Positions 1 to 9,203 of a stretch of 13,476 bases of DNA are shown here, piece by piece; within the stretch, counting starts at the first letter, position 1, and every line of letters begins with the position of its first letter. The DNA is from Adhaeribacter sp. (GTDB lineage: Bacteria; Bacteroidota; Bacteroidia; Cytophagales; Hymenobacteraceae): the NCBI GenBank assembly GCA_028288395.1, contig JAQBNV010000030.1:1-13476 (forward strand), read 5' to 3'. A program made the translations under genes and the position numbers. The notes below the pieces were generated by a model. The model was not told where the DNA came from, made no database searches, and saw only the letters and a program-made list of their open reading frames with translations.

Positions 1-2561
1 GCCTACTGAAAGAAAATTTCCCCGAAATAGAAAAAGTGGTTACCAAAATTGGCTCGGCCGAAGTGCCCACCGAACCCAATCCCGTGGAGTTAGGCGATAT
101 GATTGTGGTGCTGAAAGACCAGAGCGAATGGACGAGTGCCAAAAACCGGGAAGAGCTGGCGAATAAAATTTCTGAAGTATTGCAGGAGAATTTGCCGCAG
201 GCCTCTTTTGGGGTACAGCAGCCCATTCAGATGCGTTTTAACGAATTAATGACCGGTGCCCGCCAGGACGTGGTGGTAAAAATATACGGCGAGGATCTGG
301 ATACGCTGGCAGTATATGCCGACAAGCTCGGCAAGCTAATCCGGCCGGTTGCCGGGGCCGAAGATTTATACACCGAAAAAATGACCGGCCTGCCCCAGAT
401 TATCGTGAACTATAACCGCGAAAATTTAGCAAAATACGGCTTAAGCATTAACGAGGTAAACCGCACCGTAACCGCGGCTTTTGCCGGGGAAGAGGCCGGC
501 CAGGTTTACGAAGGCGAAAAACGATTTTCGCTGGTGGTGCGCCTGGATGAGCAGGACCGGAAAGATATTACCGATGTGCAGAATTTATTTGTGAGCAACA
601 AAGCCGGTTTCCAGATTCCGCTGCACCAGCTGGCCAGCGTGGAGATGAAAGACGGCCCGAACCAGATTCAGCGGGATGGCACCAAGCGGCGCATTTCGGT
701 AGGTTTTAACGTCCGGAACCGCGATGTGCAGAGTATTGTGGATGAAATTCAGGGCAAAGTAGATGCCGGACTGAAGTTGCCGCCCGGTTACTCCATGACC
801 TACGGCGGCCAGTTTCAGAATTTAATCGAAGCCAAAAGCCGTTTATCGGTAGCGGTGCCTTTGGCGCTGCTCCTGATTTTTGTGTTGTTGTTCTTCGCTT
901 TCCGATCGGTTAAGCAATCTATTTTAATATTTACCGCCATTCCGCTTTCGGCCATTGGGGGCGTGTTTGCTTTGCTCTTCCGCGATATGCCTTTTAGTAT
1001 TTCGGCGGGTGTGGGTTTTATTGCCTTGTTCGGCGTGGCGGTGCTCAATGGCATTGTGCTCATTGGCTATTTTAACCAGTTAAAAGAAGGCGGTATGACC
1101 AATATTGAAGAAATAATCCGGAAAGGAACGGCCGCGCGGCTCCGGCCCATCATCATGACGGCTACCGTGGCTTCGCTGGGTTTTCTGCCCATGGCGCTTT
1201 CAAATTCCGCCGGGGCCGAGGTACAGAAGCCGCTGGCTACCGTGGTAATTGGCGGGCTCATAACGGCTACTTTACTTACCCTGGTGGTGCTGCCGGTTAT
1301 TTATTACTTCTCCGAAAAAGGTGTGCGGGCTAAAAAAGTTCTGGTGGCGTCCATGCTCGTGTTCGGGCCGCTGGTTGTTTCGGCGCAGGACCGCCAGCCT
1401 ATGCCGCTCGACCAGGTGCTGCAAATGGCCCAGGAAAACAACGGGTTAATCCGGCAAGCGGGGCTGGAAGTAGAGCTGCGTACTGCCTTAAAAAAGACTG
1501 CCATCGATTTACCCAAAACTGAAATTGATTATTCCCAGGGCAAACTAAACAGCCCTTTTATTGATAACCGGGTGGGCGTTACGCAGCGTTTTTCCTGGCC
1601 CACTACCTGGCAGGCGCAGCAAAAATTACTGCAGGAGCAAAAAGTACTCAGCCAGAAACAACTGCAAACCCGCCAGCACGAACTGAATTACCGGGTAAAA
1701 AGCGTTTACACCCAACTGGCTTATTTATTCGAACAAAATACGTTGCTGCAGCGGCAGGACAGTATTTTTAATATGCTGGAGAAAGCTGCCGACGTCAGAT
1801 TCCGGACCGGTGAAAGTGGTCTGCTCGAAAAAACCACCGCCACTACCCAGCGCCTGGAACTCACCGACCGCATTCGGCAGAACGAGGCCGAGATAAACGT
1901 GCAAATGGCAGAATTAAACGGGCTGGTCCAGGCGCCGCAACCCCTGAATATTATCCCGGAAAAGCTCCGGCCTGCCAATATAACCAGCCCCGCGGCACCG
2001 CAGGCACTAAACCACCCCTTGCTGGGCGTGTACCAGCAGCAGGTTAGTGTAGCCGAACGGGAGCAGCGGGCCGAAAAAAGCAAAATCAGTCCCGATATTA
2101 CCCTGGGTTACTTTAACCAGTCGTTGGCGGGTACCTACGAGATAGAAGGCCGGAACCAATATTTTGGCCGGGGCGACCGCTTCCAGGGCGTGGAAGCCGG
2201 TATTGCGCTGCCTTTATTTTTTGGCGCCCAGGCCGCCCGCGTAAAAGCCGCCGGCCTGAACAAACAAATTGCCGAAGCCGAGTTGAAAAACCAGAAAATC
2301 CAGCTGGGAACAGAACTGAAAGGCGCCCGGGAAAGAGAACAGCGCCTGAGCAGCAGCCTGCAGTTTTACCAGGAAAAAGTATTGGCCAACGCCAACCTGG
2401 CCCTGCAACAGGCCGATAAAGCGTACCGGAGCGGCGAGGCCGGTTACCTGAATTATTTACAGGCCGCCGACCAGATGCTGCGCATCCGGCAAAACTATTT
2501 ACAGTTGCTGCTGGAATACCGGTTAACCATTTATCAATTAGAATATTTAAAAGGTAATTAA
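1..2561 (+). CDS. CusA/CzcA-type heavy-metal RND efflux pump fused to a TolC-like outer-membrane factor (5' end missing)
   Basis: The reading frame is already open at position 3, so the gene starts before the window; the GTG at 36 is internal. The 852 residues seen fall in two parts. Residues 1 to about 445 are the C-terminal half of an inner-membrane RND pump: a porter/docking region resembling CzcA/CusA (start FPEIEKV, then GSAEVPT and GDMIVVLKD), then five hydrophobic segments encoded near 840-908, 915-985, 993-1072, 1149-1200 and 1240-1311. From about 1390 to the end the protein is a TolC/CzcC-type outer-membrane factor rich in long Gln/Glu/Leu helices, ending LLLEYRLTIYQLEYLKGN. A hydrophobic stretch near 1341-1386 ending VVSAQ joins them and resembles a signal peptide. 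Family knowledge: such pumps export Cu, Ag, Zn, Co or Cd by proton antiport. The catalytic acidic motif of TM4 would lie upstream, so metal specificity cannot be read. The adaptor gene follows 2 bases after the TAA. Confidence 0.93.
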   Translation, partial: LLKENFPEIEKVVTKIGSAEVPTEPNPVELGDMIVVLKDQSEWTSAKNREELANKISEVLQENLPQASFGVQQPIQMRFNELMTGARQDVVVKIYGEDLDTLAVYADKLGKLIRPVAGAEDLYTEKMTGLPQIIVNYNRENLAKYGLSINEVNRTVTAAFAGEEAGQVYEGEKRFSLVVRLDEQDRKDITDVQNLFVSNKAGFQIPLHQLASVEMKDGPNQIQRDGTKRRISVGFNVRNRDVQSIVDEIQGKVDAGLKLPPGYSMTYGGQFQNLIEAKSRLSVAVPLALLLIFVLLFFAFRSVKQSILIFTAIPLSAIGGVFALLFRDMPFSISAGVGFIALFGVAVLNGIVLIGYFNQLKEGGMTNIEEIIRKGTAARLRPIIMTATVASLGFLPMALSNSAGAEVQKPLATVVIGGLITATLLTLVVLPVIYYFSEKGVRAKKVLVASMLVFGPLVVSAQDRQPMPLDQVLQMAQENNGLIRQAGLEVELRTALKKTAIDLPKTEIDYSQGKLNSPFIDNRVGVTQRFSWPTTWQAQQKLLQEQKVLSQKQLQTRQHELNYRVKSVYTQLAYLFEQNTLLQRQDSIFNMLEKAADVRFRTGESGLLEKTTATTQRLELTDRIRQNEAEINVQMAELNGLVQAPQPLNIIPEKLRPANITSPAAPQALNHPLLGVYQQQVSVAEREQRAEKSKISPDITLGYFNQSLAGTYEIEGRNQYFGRGDRFQGVEAGIALPLFFGAQAARVKAAGLNKQIAEAELKNQKIQLGTELKGAREREQRLSSSLQFYQEKVLANANLALQQADKAYRSGEAGYLNYLQAADQMLRIRQNYLQLLLEYRLTIYQLEYLKGN

Positions 2562-2563
2562 TC

Positions 2564-3712
2564 ATGAAATCAACCTTAATTATATACGTTTTAGCCGCCG
2601 GCTTCCTGCTGGGCAGTTGTGCCGAAAAAGAAAAGCCGGCAGCTACTGCCGCAGCCGCACCGGCCAGTACCTCGGCAGATGCCGTAACGTTAAGCCCGAA
2701 GCAGTTGCAAAATATTGGTATTACCCTGGGCAGTTCGCAAAAGCTTAAAATGGGAGCCACCCTGCAGTTATCCGGGGAGGTGGATGTCCCGCCGTCCGGG
2801 CTGGTAAATGTGGCGGTGCCCTACGGCGGTTTTCTGCGCAAAACCAGTCTGATGCCCGGCAACCGGATCCGGAAAGGGCAAGTGCTGGCCGTATTGGAAC
2901 ACCCGGATTACGTGCAGTTGCAGCAGGATTACCTCGACACCCAAACCAAAATACAACTGGCCGAGCTGGAATATGCCCGCCAGGAGGAACTAACGCAGGA
3001 AAAAGTAGCGGCTCTGAAAAACTTTCAGCAGGTGCGGGCCGAGCTGCAGTTACTTAAAAACAGCCGGGCCGGTTTAAGGCAAAAGCTGCTCATGATAAAT
3101 ATTGATCCCGCCCGTTTAAGCAACGGCGGCATTAGCCGGTACGTAAATATTATTTCGCCGATAAACGGGTACGTGAAAAGCGTAAATGCCAATCTGGGAA
3201 CGATGATTAATGCTTCCGATATCTTGTTTCAGTTGGTTAATACCGAGGATTTACACCTTAAATTAAATGTATTTGAAAAGGATATTTCTAAACTACAAAA
3301 AGGCCAGCCGGTAAAATTTAAATTAGCCAACGACCCCACCGAAAGAACCGCCGAAATTGCCTTGGTGGGTAGAACTGTAGAAGCGAATAAAACAATACCG
3401 GTACATGCACACATCAAGCACCCGGAACCGGATCTGTTGCCCGGCATGTTCTTAACCGCTACCATTAAAACCGAAAACGCCGAAGTGACGGCGCTGCCCG
3501 AAACGGCCGTTGTACAGTACGAAGGCCAGTCTTTTATTTTTGTAGAAGCAGCTAAAAACCAGTTCCGACGGGTACCGGTGCAAACTGGCATTAAAAACCA
3601 GAATATGATCCAGGTTAGCTTACCGGTCGAACTGGAAAATTCAGATAAAATAGCGGTAAAAGGGGCGCATAACCTCCTGTCGATGCAGGCCAATGCCGAG
3701 GAAGAGGAATAA
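2564..3712 (+). CDS. Periplasmic adaptor (membrane-fusion) lipoprotein of the RND metal efflux system, CusB/CzcB type
   Basis: This 382-residue protein bridges the inner-membrane pump and the outer-membrane factor encoded just upstream. The ATG at 2564 lies 2 bases after the preceding TAA, implying translational coupling in one operon. It opens with a lipoprotein signal whose lipobox LGSC places the modified cysteine at residue 19, followed by an Ala/Pro/Ser/Thr-rich linker to about residue 40. Next come a first lipoyl half (about 84-110, GNRIRKGQVLAVLEHP), an alpha-helical hairpin (about 115-175, many Gln, Leu and Glu), a second lipoyl half (about 190-225, SPINGYVKSVNANLGTMI), a beta-barrel region (VFEKDISKLQKGQPVKF) and a membrane-proximal domain with LPGMFLTATI and LPETAVVQYEG. 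That order is typical of HlyD/CusB adaptors. It lacks the long His- or Met-rich metal-binding tail found in some homologues. The C terminus is acidic (EEEE). Metal specificity is not decidable. Confidence 0.93.
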   Translation: MKSTLIIYVLAAGFLLGSCAEKEKPAATAAAAPASTSADAVTLSPKQLQNIGITLGSSQKLKMGATLQLSGEVDVPPSGLVNVAVPYGGFLRKTSLMPGNRIRKGQVLAVLEHPDYVQLQQDYLDTQTKIQLAELEYARQEELTQEKVAALKNFQQVRAELQLLKNSRAGLRQKLLMINIDPARLSNGGISRYVNIISPINGYVKSVNANLGTMINASDILFQLVNTEDLHLKLNVFEKDISKLQKGQPVKFKLANDPTERTAEIALVGRTVEANKTIPVHAHIKHPEPDLLPGMFLTATIKTENAEVTALPETAVVQYEGQSFIFVEAAKNQFRRVPVQTGIKNQNMIQVSLPVELENSDKIAVKGAHNLLSMQANAEEEE

Positions 3713-3736
3713 CGAAGCGGAGAATAAAAAGTAAAT

Positions 3737-3775
3737 AGCCCGGTTTGAATGAAAAGCAAACCGGACTTTTTTTTT
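3737..3775 (+). terminator. Rho-independent terminator of the metal efflux operon
   Basis: A stem of 11 base pairs with one mismatch, containing the perfect 8-base arms CCGGTTTG (3740-3747) and CAAACCGG (3757-3764), is followed at once by nine T residues (3767-3775). It begins 25 bases after the adaptor stop codon, so it should end the efflux transcript before the convergent SusCD operon. Confidence 0.85.
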
Positions 3776-3847
3776 AGATAGAGCGATTAATAAAAATATC
3801 TTTTCGGCGGCTACCCACATCTTTGGAGAAATATCTGCTGAAAAACA

Positions 3848-3880
3848 AAAGAGCAAGCATACGAAGGATGCTTGCTCTTT
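3848..3880 (-). terminator. Terminator of the susC-susD operon, possibly bidirectional
   Basis: A perfect 13-base-pair hairpin has arms AAAGAGCAAGCAT (3848-3860) and ATGCTTGCTCTTT (3868-3880) and a 7-base loop. Read on the minus strand it lies about 50 bases after the susD stop and is followed by a T-rich tail (TTTTGTTTTT). On the plus strand it also ends in a short T run, so it may back up the efflux-operon terminator about 70 bases away. Confidence 0.82.
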
Positions 3881-3928
3881 TATTTAAAAATCCGCCTGTT
3901 TAACCGGGAGTGGTTGCCGGTAGCCGGG

Positions 3929-5593
3929 TTACAAAGGATTCTGTTTTAAAATTTCGCTGCCCACAATATCAATCTGGGTTTGCGGTACCGGAAAATATTC
4001 ATCTTTTCCTTTTTCGAAAGTAGCCCCGTTTAAGTACGTTCTTTTGGCGCTTTCCTTGGCCAGATAGGCATTCAGGGTTTCGGCGGCATTATTCCACCGT
4101 ACCAGGTCAAAGAACCGGTGTCCTTCCATGGCCAGTTCCAGGCGGCGCTCAAACTGAACGGCTTTCCGGGCGTAATCCTGGCTCGGAAAAGAAGCGTACA
4201 AACCAACTTTGTAATTGGCGGCTGGGGTACCATCGGCTTTCGTAACGATGCAGTTATCAGCCCGATCTCTAACCTGATTTACAATGGTTAATGCTTTTAC
4301 CAGGTCGTTTTCTTCTACGGCTACTTCGGCCCGCATCAAAAGAATATCGGCAAAACGCAGGGCCCGGTAATTATTTGCATTCGCCCGGTTCGACTCAGCA
4401 CCGGCATTTTCGCCCTGGTAAAAGGTATATTTCATGGAAGTATAAGGTCCGGCAAAAGCCTGATCGCGAATCCAGTTACGGCCCGGATGAAGACCCCAGT
4501 TTAAAAACGGAATACCCCGGCGGCCAACTGTCCAGTCTAGGCGCGGATCGAGGTTGCCTTCGTAAGGCACAAAGGGTGCTGAAGAAGCCAGTCCTTCATC
4601 GTTCTTTACATCTTCCTGGTTATAAGTATCGAGCAAAGGTAAGCCGTTGGCGTCGGTTTTAAAGGCATTTACCAGATTCTGAGAGGGCTGGTAAAAACCG
4701 CAGCAACCACCGGGACCGGCATTATACGGAAAATTTAAATTGTCTCCGTCATTGCCATTCTGACCGCTGCCGCCATCGGCTACCGAGTTCTGGACTTCCA
4801 GGATAGATTCGCGGTTATTTTCGGTTGCTATTTTAAAATTATCGTGGTAGCAGCTTACCAACGCAAAAGGTCCGTTATTAATTACATCGTCCAGGAGGGG
4901 TTTAGCTGCGGCAAAATCCCGCTGGTACATGTGGGCCTTAGCCAGCACAGCTTTGGCCGTCCAGCTACTGGCCCGGCCGGGTTGCGACTTGGTGGGCGAC
5001 AGGTTGGCAGCAGCAAATACCAAATCGGCTTCAATATTCGGCCATATATCCTGTTCGTTCCCTACTTTATAATCCGTTACGGTTTCATCTACGTAAGGCA
5101 CCTTGTTCCACATTTTCTTGGCTTCAAAATGATACCAGGCTCTTAAAAACCGGGCTTCGGCCGTTACCTGTTTCTTTTCGGCTTCCGACATATCGGTTGC
5201 TTTTGCCAATAATTTTAAAACGTCGTTGGAACGGGAAACGCCATCGTAGAGGGTTACCCACTTGTCGTTAAAGGCCCCGATATCGGCCTGCCCCTGATAA
5301 CGCTCAATGGTGGTAATCTGAGCCTGGTCGCCGACATCGCTGCCCTTATAGGCATTATCAGAAGCTACTTCGCCGTAAATCCAGTTGCTGCCCGACGAGG
5401 TAAAATTAGTCCCGGAACCTACCCCATCGAGTAAGCTGTAAGCCGCAATAAGGGCTGCATTTACGCCCGCCTGGTTCGTAAGGGTGGCTTCGTTGGCAAC
5501 TCCCAAAGGCGTTTTTTCCAGGAAATCGTCGCTACAGGAGCTGATTAGCCCGAAGGAAACAAAAGCCGAAACTATTAGTATTTTCCTTTTCAT
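3929..5593 (-). CDS. SusD/RagB-family outer-membrane substrate-binding lipoprotein
   Basis: This 554-residue surface lipoprotein captures substrate and caps the SusC-type channel encoded upstream. I chose the ATG at 5593 (MKRKIL) over an in-frame TTG at 5614, because it gives a clean lipoprotein signal: basic start, hydrophobic core, lipobox ISSC with the cysteine at residue 20. The acidic residues just after it (CSDDF) fit known surface-export signals of Bacteroidota lipoproteins. The rest matches the family: the FLEKTPLG start of the mature protein, a helical repeat region with ARFLRAWYHFEAKKMWNKVPYVDE, the RFADILLMRAEV helix, then ERRLELAMEGHRFFDLVRW and a C terminus with EYFPVPQTQID and LKQNPL. 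Length is normal for the family. The ATG lies 39 bases after the susC stop, so the two are one operon. The substrate is unknown: there is no neighbouring hydrolase to suggest one. Confidence 0.95.
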   Translation of the reverse strand: MKRKILIVSAFVSFGLISSCSDDFLEKTPLGVANEATLTNQAGVNAALIAAYSLLDGVGSGTNFTSSGSNWIYGEVASDNAYKGSDVGDQAQITTIERYQGQADIGAFNDKWVTLYDGVSRSNDVLKLLAKATDMSEAEKKQVTAEARFLRAWYHFEAKKMWNKVPYVDETVTDYKVGNEQDIWPNIEADLVFAAANLSPTKSQPGRASSWTAKAVLAKAHMYQRDFAAAKPLLDDVINNGPFALVSCYHDNFKIATENNRESILEVQNSVADGGSGQNGNDGDNLNFPYNAGPGGCCGFYQPSQNLVNAFKTDANGLPLLDTYNQEDVKNDEGLASSAPFVPYEGNLDPRLDWTVGRRGIPFLNWGLHPGRNWIRDQAFAGPYTSMKYTFYQGENAGAESNRANANNYRALRFADILLMRAEVAVEENDLVKALTIVNQVRDRADNCIVTKADGTPAANYKVGLYASFPSQDYARKAVQFERRLELAMEGHRFFDLVRWNNAAETLNAYLAKESAKRTYLNGATFEKGKDEYFPVPQTQIDIVGSEILKQNPL

Positions 5594-5632
5594 ATTATAT
5601 ATCAATTTAATCAATTTACTTTTTATGATTTA

Positions 5633-8600
5633 TTATAAGCCGAAATTTATTCCTATCTGGTACATTTTTGATTGCGGATAATTACCCTGATCTACGCCCA
5701 GCACGGTGCTGCCCGGGGTAGAACCCACCGAGGTAATCTCGGGGTCGATGCCGGTATATTTGGTAATGGTGAACAGGTTTTGCGCCTGCACGTAAACCCG
5801 GATATTTTCGAGTTTAATCCGGCTTAATATAGTAGCCGGTAAGGTGTAGCCCAGGGTTAGATTTTTCATTCTTAAATAAGATCCGTCTTCCACAAAATAA
5901 CTGGACGGCTGCTGGCTTCTGCTATCGGTTGAGTTGAGAATGGGCAGCACTGCGCCCGGATTGTTTGGCGTCCAGGATTCGTTCAGCATCCGTAAACTCC
6001 GGTTGCCCGCCTGGTTATTAAAGTCGATCCAACGTTTTACCATGTTCAGCACTTCGTTGCCTTGCACGCCCTGGAAAAAAGCCGAAAGGTCAAAGTTTTT
6101 ATAACCCAGGTTCAGATTTACCCCGTAGGTGAAATCGGGGTGCGGATTACCAATAAATGTGCGGTCGTTATCATTAATAGTGCCATTGCCATCTACATCG
6201 CGGTATTTGAACTTGCCCACGGCAGCATAACCCGGATAAGTAGGACTTTCGGCTACTTCGGCGGCATTCTGGTAAATGCCATCGATAACTAAGCCATAGA
6301 ACGAATATAAAGGCTGGCCTACTACCGAGCGGGTCCAGGTATAACTACGAATGCTGGGACCTAACAACACGGCGCTGGCACTGTTGTTTAATTTAAGCAC
6401 CTCGTTGCGGTAGGTCGAGAAATTAACATTAATTCCGTAAGTTAAATCGCCGCCCAGTGCTTTGTTTTTAAAATCCAGGCCCAGATCAAGGCCGCGGTTG
6501 CGCATTTCGCCCACGTTTACAAAAGGTACCGTGGCGGTTCCCTGGGTAGCCGGCAGACTTACCTGGTACAACATATCAGAAGTTATGCGGTTATACACAT
6601 CGAAAGTAAAACCAAATTTGCCTTGTAAAATGGTCGCGTCGAGCCCGATATTGGTTTGCGTAGTGGTTTCCCATTTGGCATCGGGGTTGCCAAAGGCCTG
6701 GGTATCGAAGCCGGGCGCTACCGAGCTGTTAGAACCCGTAATAGCATAGGAAGATTGGTTCAGCGTAGACCGGTAGGTATTAAAACCATTGTAATTGCCA
6801 ATTTCCTGGTTACCGGTTGCTCCCCAGCCGCCTCTTATTTTCAAATCATCAAAAAAAGTAAGGCCCGACATAAATGCTTCTTCGGATAAACGCCAGCCGG
6901 CGCTAAAGGCCGGGAAGGTGCCGTAGCGGTTGTTAGCCCCAAACCGGGAAGATCCGTCGCGCCGGATAGTAGCTTCTAATAAATACCGGTCTTTCAGGGC
7001 ATAATTCACTTTCCCGAACAAAGAGAAAAGACCCCATTCGTACCCGCCGCCAGCATTGTTAATACCGGATGCCCCGGCGCTCAGAAACATGTACTGCGGA
7101 TCTTCCGAGAAAAAGGTCGTACGGTTAGCTGAAAAATCGCGGCCGTTGCCCTGGATCGCTTCGGTTCCCACCAAAACGTTCAGGCTATGGATATCATTTA
7201 AAGTTTTTTTGTAATTCAGGGTATTCGACCACGTCCAGGTAATATCGTAGGCATTAGCATTGGTAAGGCCGTTAGCGGATTCGATTTCGGCTTCTTCTAA
7301 ATCCAACAGGTTGAAATCTACTCGGTTGGCGTTTATGTAATCGATGCCAATGCTGGTTTTAGCCGTTAAATCTTTCAGGATATCTAATTCGGCGTAGGCA
7401 TTTCCGAAAGCCCGAAAGTTGCTTGTTTTGTCGTTGCGGTTGCGGAATAATTGGGCTACCGGGTTGGTGGCCGGCCCTAAGCCGGCGGCCCTGGTGGCGG
7501 CAAAACGCCCGTTAATATCGTAAACCGGTATAATAGACGGAATACGGTAGGCATTCCCGACCGGGTTGCCATCCTGGTTGTTGCTACCACTGGCCGTGCC
7601 ATTGTTGTTGTAATAACCTTGGTTTTGGGTATAGCTTACCTCCATGTTTTCGCCCACCCTAAACCGGTTTTTAAAACCAAACTCAGTATTGGAGCGCAAG
7701 GAGTAGCGGTCGAAAGAAGTGTGCAGCAATACACCATCTTGTTTAAAGTAATTCAATGACAGGGCGTAGCGGCCGTTTTCGCTGCCGCCGGATGCCCCTA
7801 AGTTATATTCCTGAATGGCGGCTGGTCTTAAAATTTCGTTTAGCCAGTCGGTACCTTCTTTGTTGGCCCGCACAATCTGGTAAAAGCCGGTTCGGTTATA
7901 ATTTGTTAAGGACGGATCTACCCGCGGGTCGCCTTCGAAAAGGCCGTAGCTATTGCCACCCAGGATATAATCGGGCACTACCGGCGCAGGGCCGTTGCCA
8001 TACTGCTGGTGCGAAGGGTTGCCATTAGTTAAGATGCCGGCATTGCGAAGCTGTTGCCAGAGCAATTCTCCGTGTTGCTGGGGATTGATAATTAAGTCTA
8101 AATCGAGTTTGCCGGTCTGAACCCCGGTACGGGCATCAAAAGAAAATTTAGGTACTCCGGCTTGCCCTTTTTTAGTGGTAATAATAATAACCCCGTTGGC
8201 TGCCCGGGAGCCATAAATAGACGCCGAAGAAGCATCTTTCAGGACCTGCATCGACTCAATATTATTCGGGTTAATGTTGTTCAGCCCACCTTTAGTTGGT
8301 ACCCCATCAATTACATATAGCGGGTCGTTGTTATTAATGGTACCAAAGCCTCTAATGCGGACGGTAGCTTCTCCGCCCGGCGTGTTGTTGGTGGTTACCG
8401 TAACGCCCGGGGCCCGGCCCTGCAATTGCTGGGCAACGTTGGGCGCAGCTACTTTCGTTAGGTCTGCTGCATCCACGGTGGACACCGCACCGGTAATATC
8501 CCGTCTGGATTGCGTGGAATAACCCGTTACCACTACTTCGCTCAGCGCTTTCGCGTCCGGGGCCATGGCTACGGCAAGGGTTGTCTGGTTGCCTACTGGT

Positions 8601-8863
8601 ACTTCTTTTACGGAATAGCCAATAAAAGAAAAAACCAACACACTCTCGTTTCCCGGAACGGCCAGATTGAAATTACCTTCCGCATCGGTAACGGAACCTT
8701 GGTTAGTGCCTTTAACTAAAATACTTACGCCGGGTAAAGCATCGCCGGTTGTCGAATCAGTTACTTTCCCCGATACGCTCTTTCCCTGCGCATAAACATG
8801 GCCCCAGGTGAGGAAGCATAGCGCAACTACTAAAAAGTACCTGTAAAATGTAGTAATTTTCAT
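5633..8863 (-). CDS. SusC/RagA-family TonB-dependent outer-membrane transporter
   Basis: This 1076-residue protein forms the TonB-powered outer-membrane channel of a SusCD uptake system. A signal peptide ends at VYA-QG (cleavage after about residue 25). Residues 28-110 are the carboxypeptidase-D-like regulatory domain typical of SusC proteins (SVSGKVTDSTTGDALPGVSI ... SFIGY). A TonB-box-like segment, EVVVTGYSTQSRRDITGAV, lies at about 109-127. The plug follows at about 130-235 and carries VRIRGFGTINNNDPLYVIDG and SIYGSRAANGVIIITTKKG, signatures of the SusC/RagA subfamily. The rest is a 22-strand-type beta-barrel ending in the aromatic-rich strand MYQIGINFGL. The ATG at 8863 gives the signal peptide directly. 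No extra N-terminal STN domain is present, which suggests it is not linked to an anti-sigma/ECF sigma signalling pair, and none is encoded here. The gene is first in its operon, preceded by a long AT-rich spacer that probably holds its promoter. Confidence 0.96.
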   Translation of the reverse strand: MKITTFYRYFLVVALCFLTWGHVYAQGKSVSGKVTDSTTGDALPGVSILVKGTNQGSVTDAEGNFNLAVPGNESVLVFSFIGYSVKEVPVGNQTTLAVAMAPDAKALSEVVVTGYSTQSRRDITGAVSTVDAADLTKVAAPNVAQQLQGRAPGVTVTTNNTPGGEATVRIRGFGTINNNDPLYVIDGVPTKGGLNNINPNNIESMQVLKDASSASIYGSRAANGVIIITTKKGQAGVPKFSFDARTGVQTGKLDLDLIINPQQHGELLWQQLRNAGILTNGNPSHQQYGNGPAPVVPDYILGGNSYGLFEGDPRVDPSLTNYNRTGFYQIVRANKEGTDWLNEILRPAAIQEYNLGASGGSENGRYALSLNYFKQDGVLLHTSFDRYSLRSNTEFGFKNRFRVGENMEVSYTQNQGYYNNNGTASGSNNQDGNPVGNAYRIPSIIPVYDINGRFAATRAAGLGPATNPVAQLFRNRNDKTSNFRAFGNAYAELDILKDLTAKTSIGIDYINANRVDFNLLDLEEAEIESANGLTNANAYDITWTWSNTLNYKKTLNDIHSLNVLVGTEAIQGNGRDFSANRTTFFSEDPQYMFLSAGASGINNAGGGYEWGLFSLFGKVNYALKDRYLLEATIRRDGSSRFGANNRYGTFPAFSAGWRLSEEAFMSGLTFFDDLKIRGGWGATGNQEIGNYNGFNTYRSTLNQSSYAITGSNSSVAPGFDTQAFGNPDAKWETTTQTNIGLDATILQGKFGFTFDVYNRITSDMLYQVSLPATQGTATVPFVNVGEMRNRGLDLGLDFKNKALGGDLTYGINVNFSTYRNEVLKLNNSASAVLLGPSIRSYTWTRSVVGQPLYSFYGLVIDGIYQNAAEVAESPTYPGYAAVGKFKYRDVDGNGTINDNDRTFIGNPHPDFTYGVNLNLGYKNFDLSAFFQGVQGNEVLNMVKRWIDFNNQAGNRSLRMLNESWTPNNPGAVLPILNSTDSRSQQPSSYFVEDGSYLRMKNLTLGYTLPATILSRIKLENIRVYVQAQNLFTITKYTGIDPEITSVGSTPGSTVLGVDQGNYPQSKMYQIGINFGL

Positions 8864-9083
8864 ATGTATTGTGGATTTAAATTGTTAAAAAGGTTTAATA
8901 TAGACTTGGGATTGAATAAAACGGGAGTCGATAAGCAGCGGAAACTGTCGATTGATTTGCCTAAAAAACAGGCCGGAATAGCTGGCACCGTTTTAGGTTC
9001 TAAGTAAACACGTTGGTCCTGGGCAACGAATTCGCAGCACAAAAAAAACTAAGCTGCTATGTTTTAATGAATCCATCTTCATC

Positions 9084-9142
9084 GATTATAAATATTATTG
9101 TATTTGTTTATATGCCAAATACTTATATTGATTATAAATATT
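9084..9142. repeat. 13-base direct repeat GATTATAAATATT, two copies
   Basis: GATTATAAATATT occurs exactly at 9084-9096 and again at 9130-9142, 46 bases from start to start, about four and a half helical turns. The copies lie about 220-280 bases before the susC ATG, inside the spacer expected to hold its promoter. They could be paired binding sites for a regulator, but an AT-only 13-mer can recur by chance in AT-rich DNA. Function is inferred from position only. Confidence 0.4.
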
Positions 9143-9203
9143 TCGCTGATTGGTGGTGGGTATTTTTAAAGGAGCAGCTTGTCTGGCCTGAATGCCTGTT
9201 ATA

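Noticed and set aside
5594..5614. Extension of the SusD start to a TTG at 5614
   Set aside because: It adds seven residues before a standard lipoprotein signal that already starts at the ATG at 5593.
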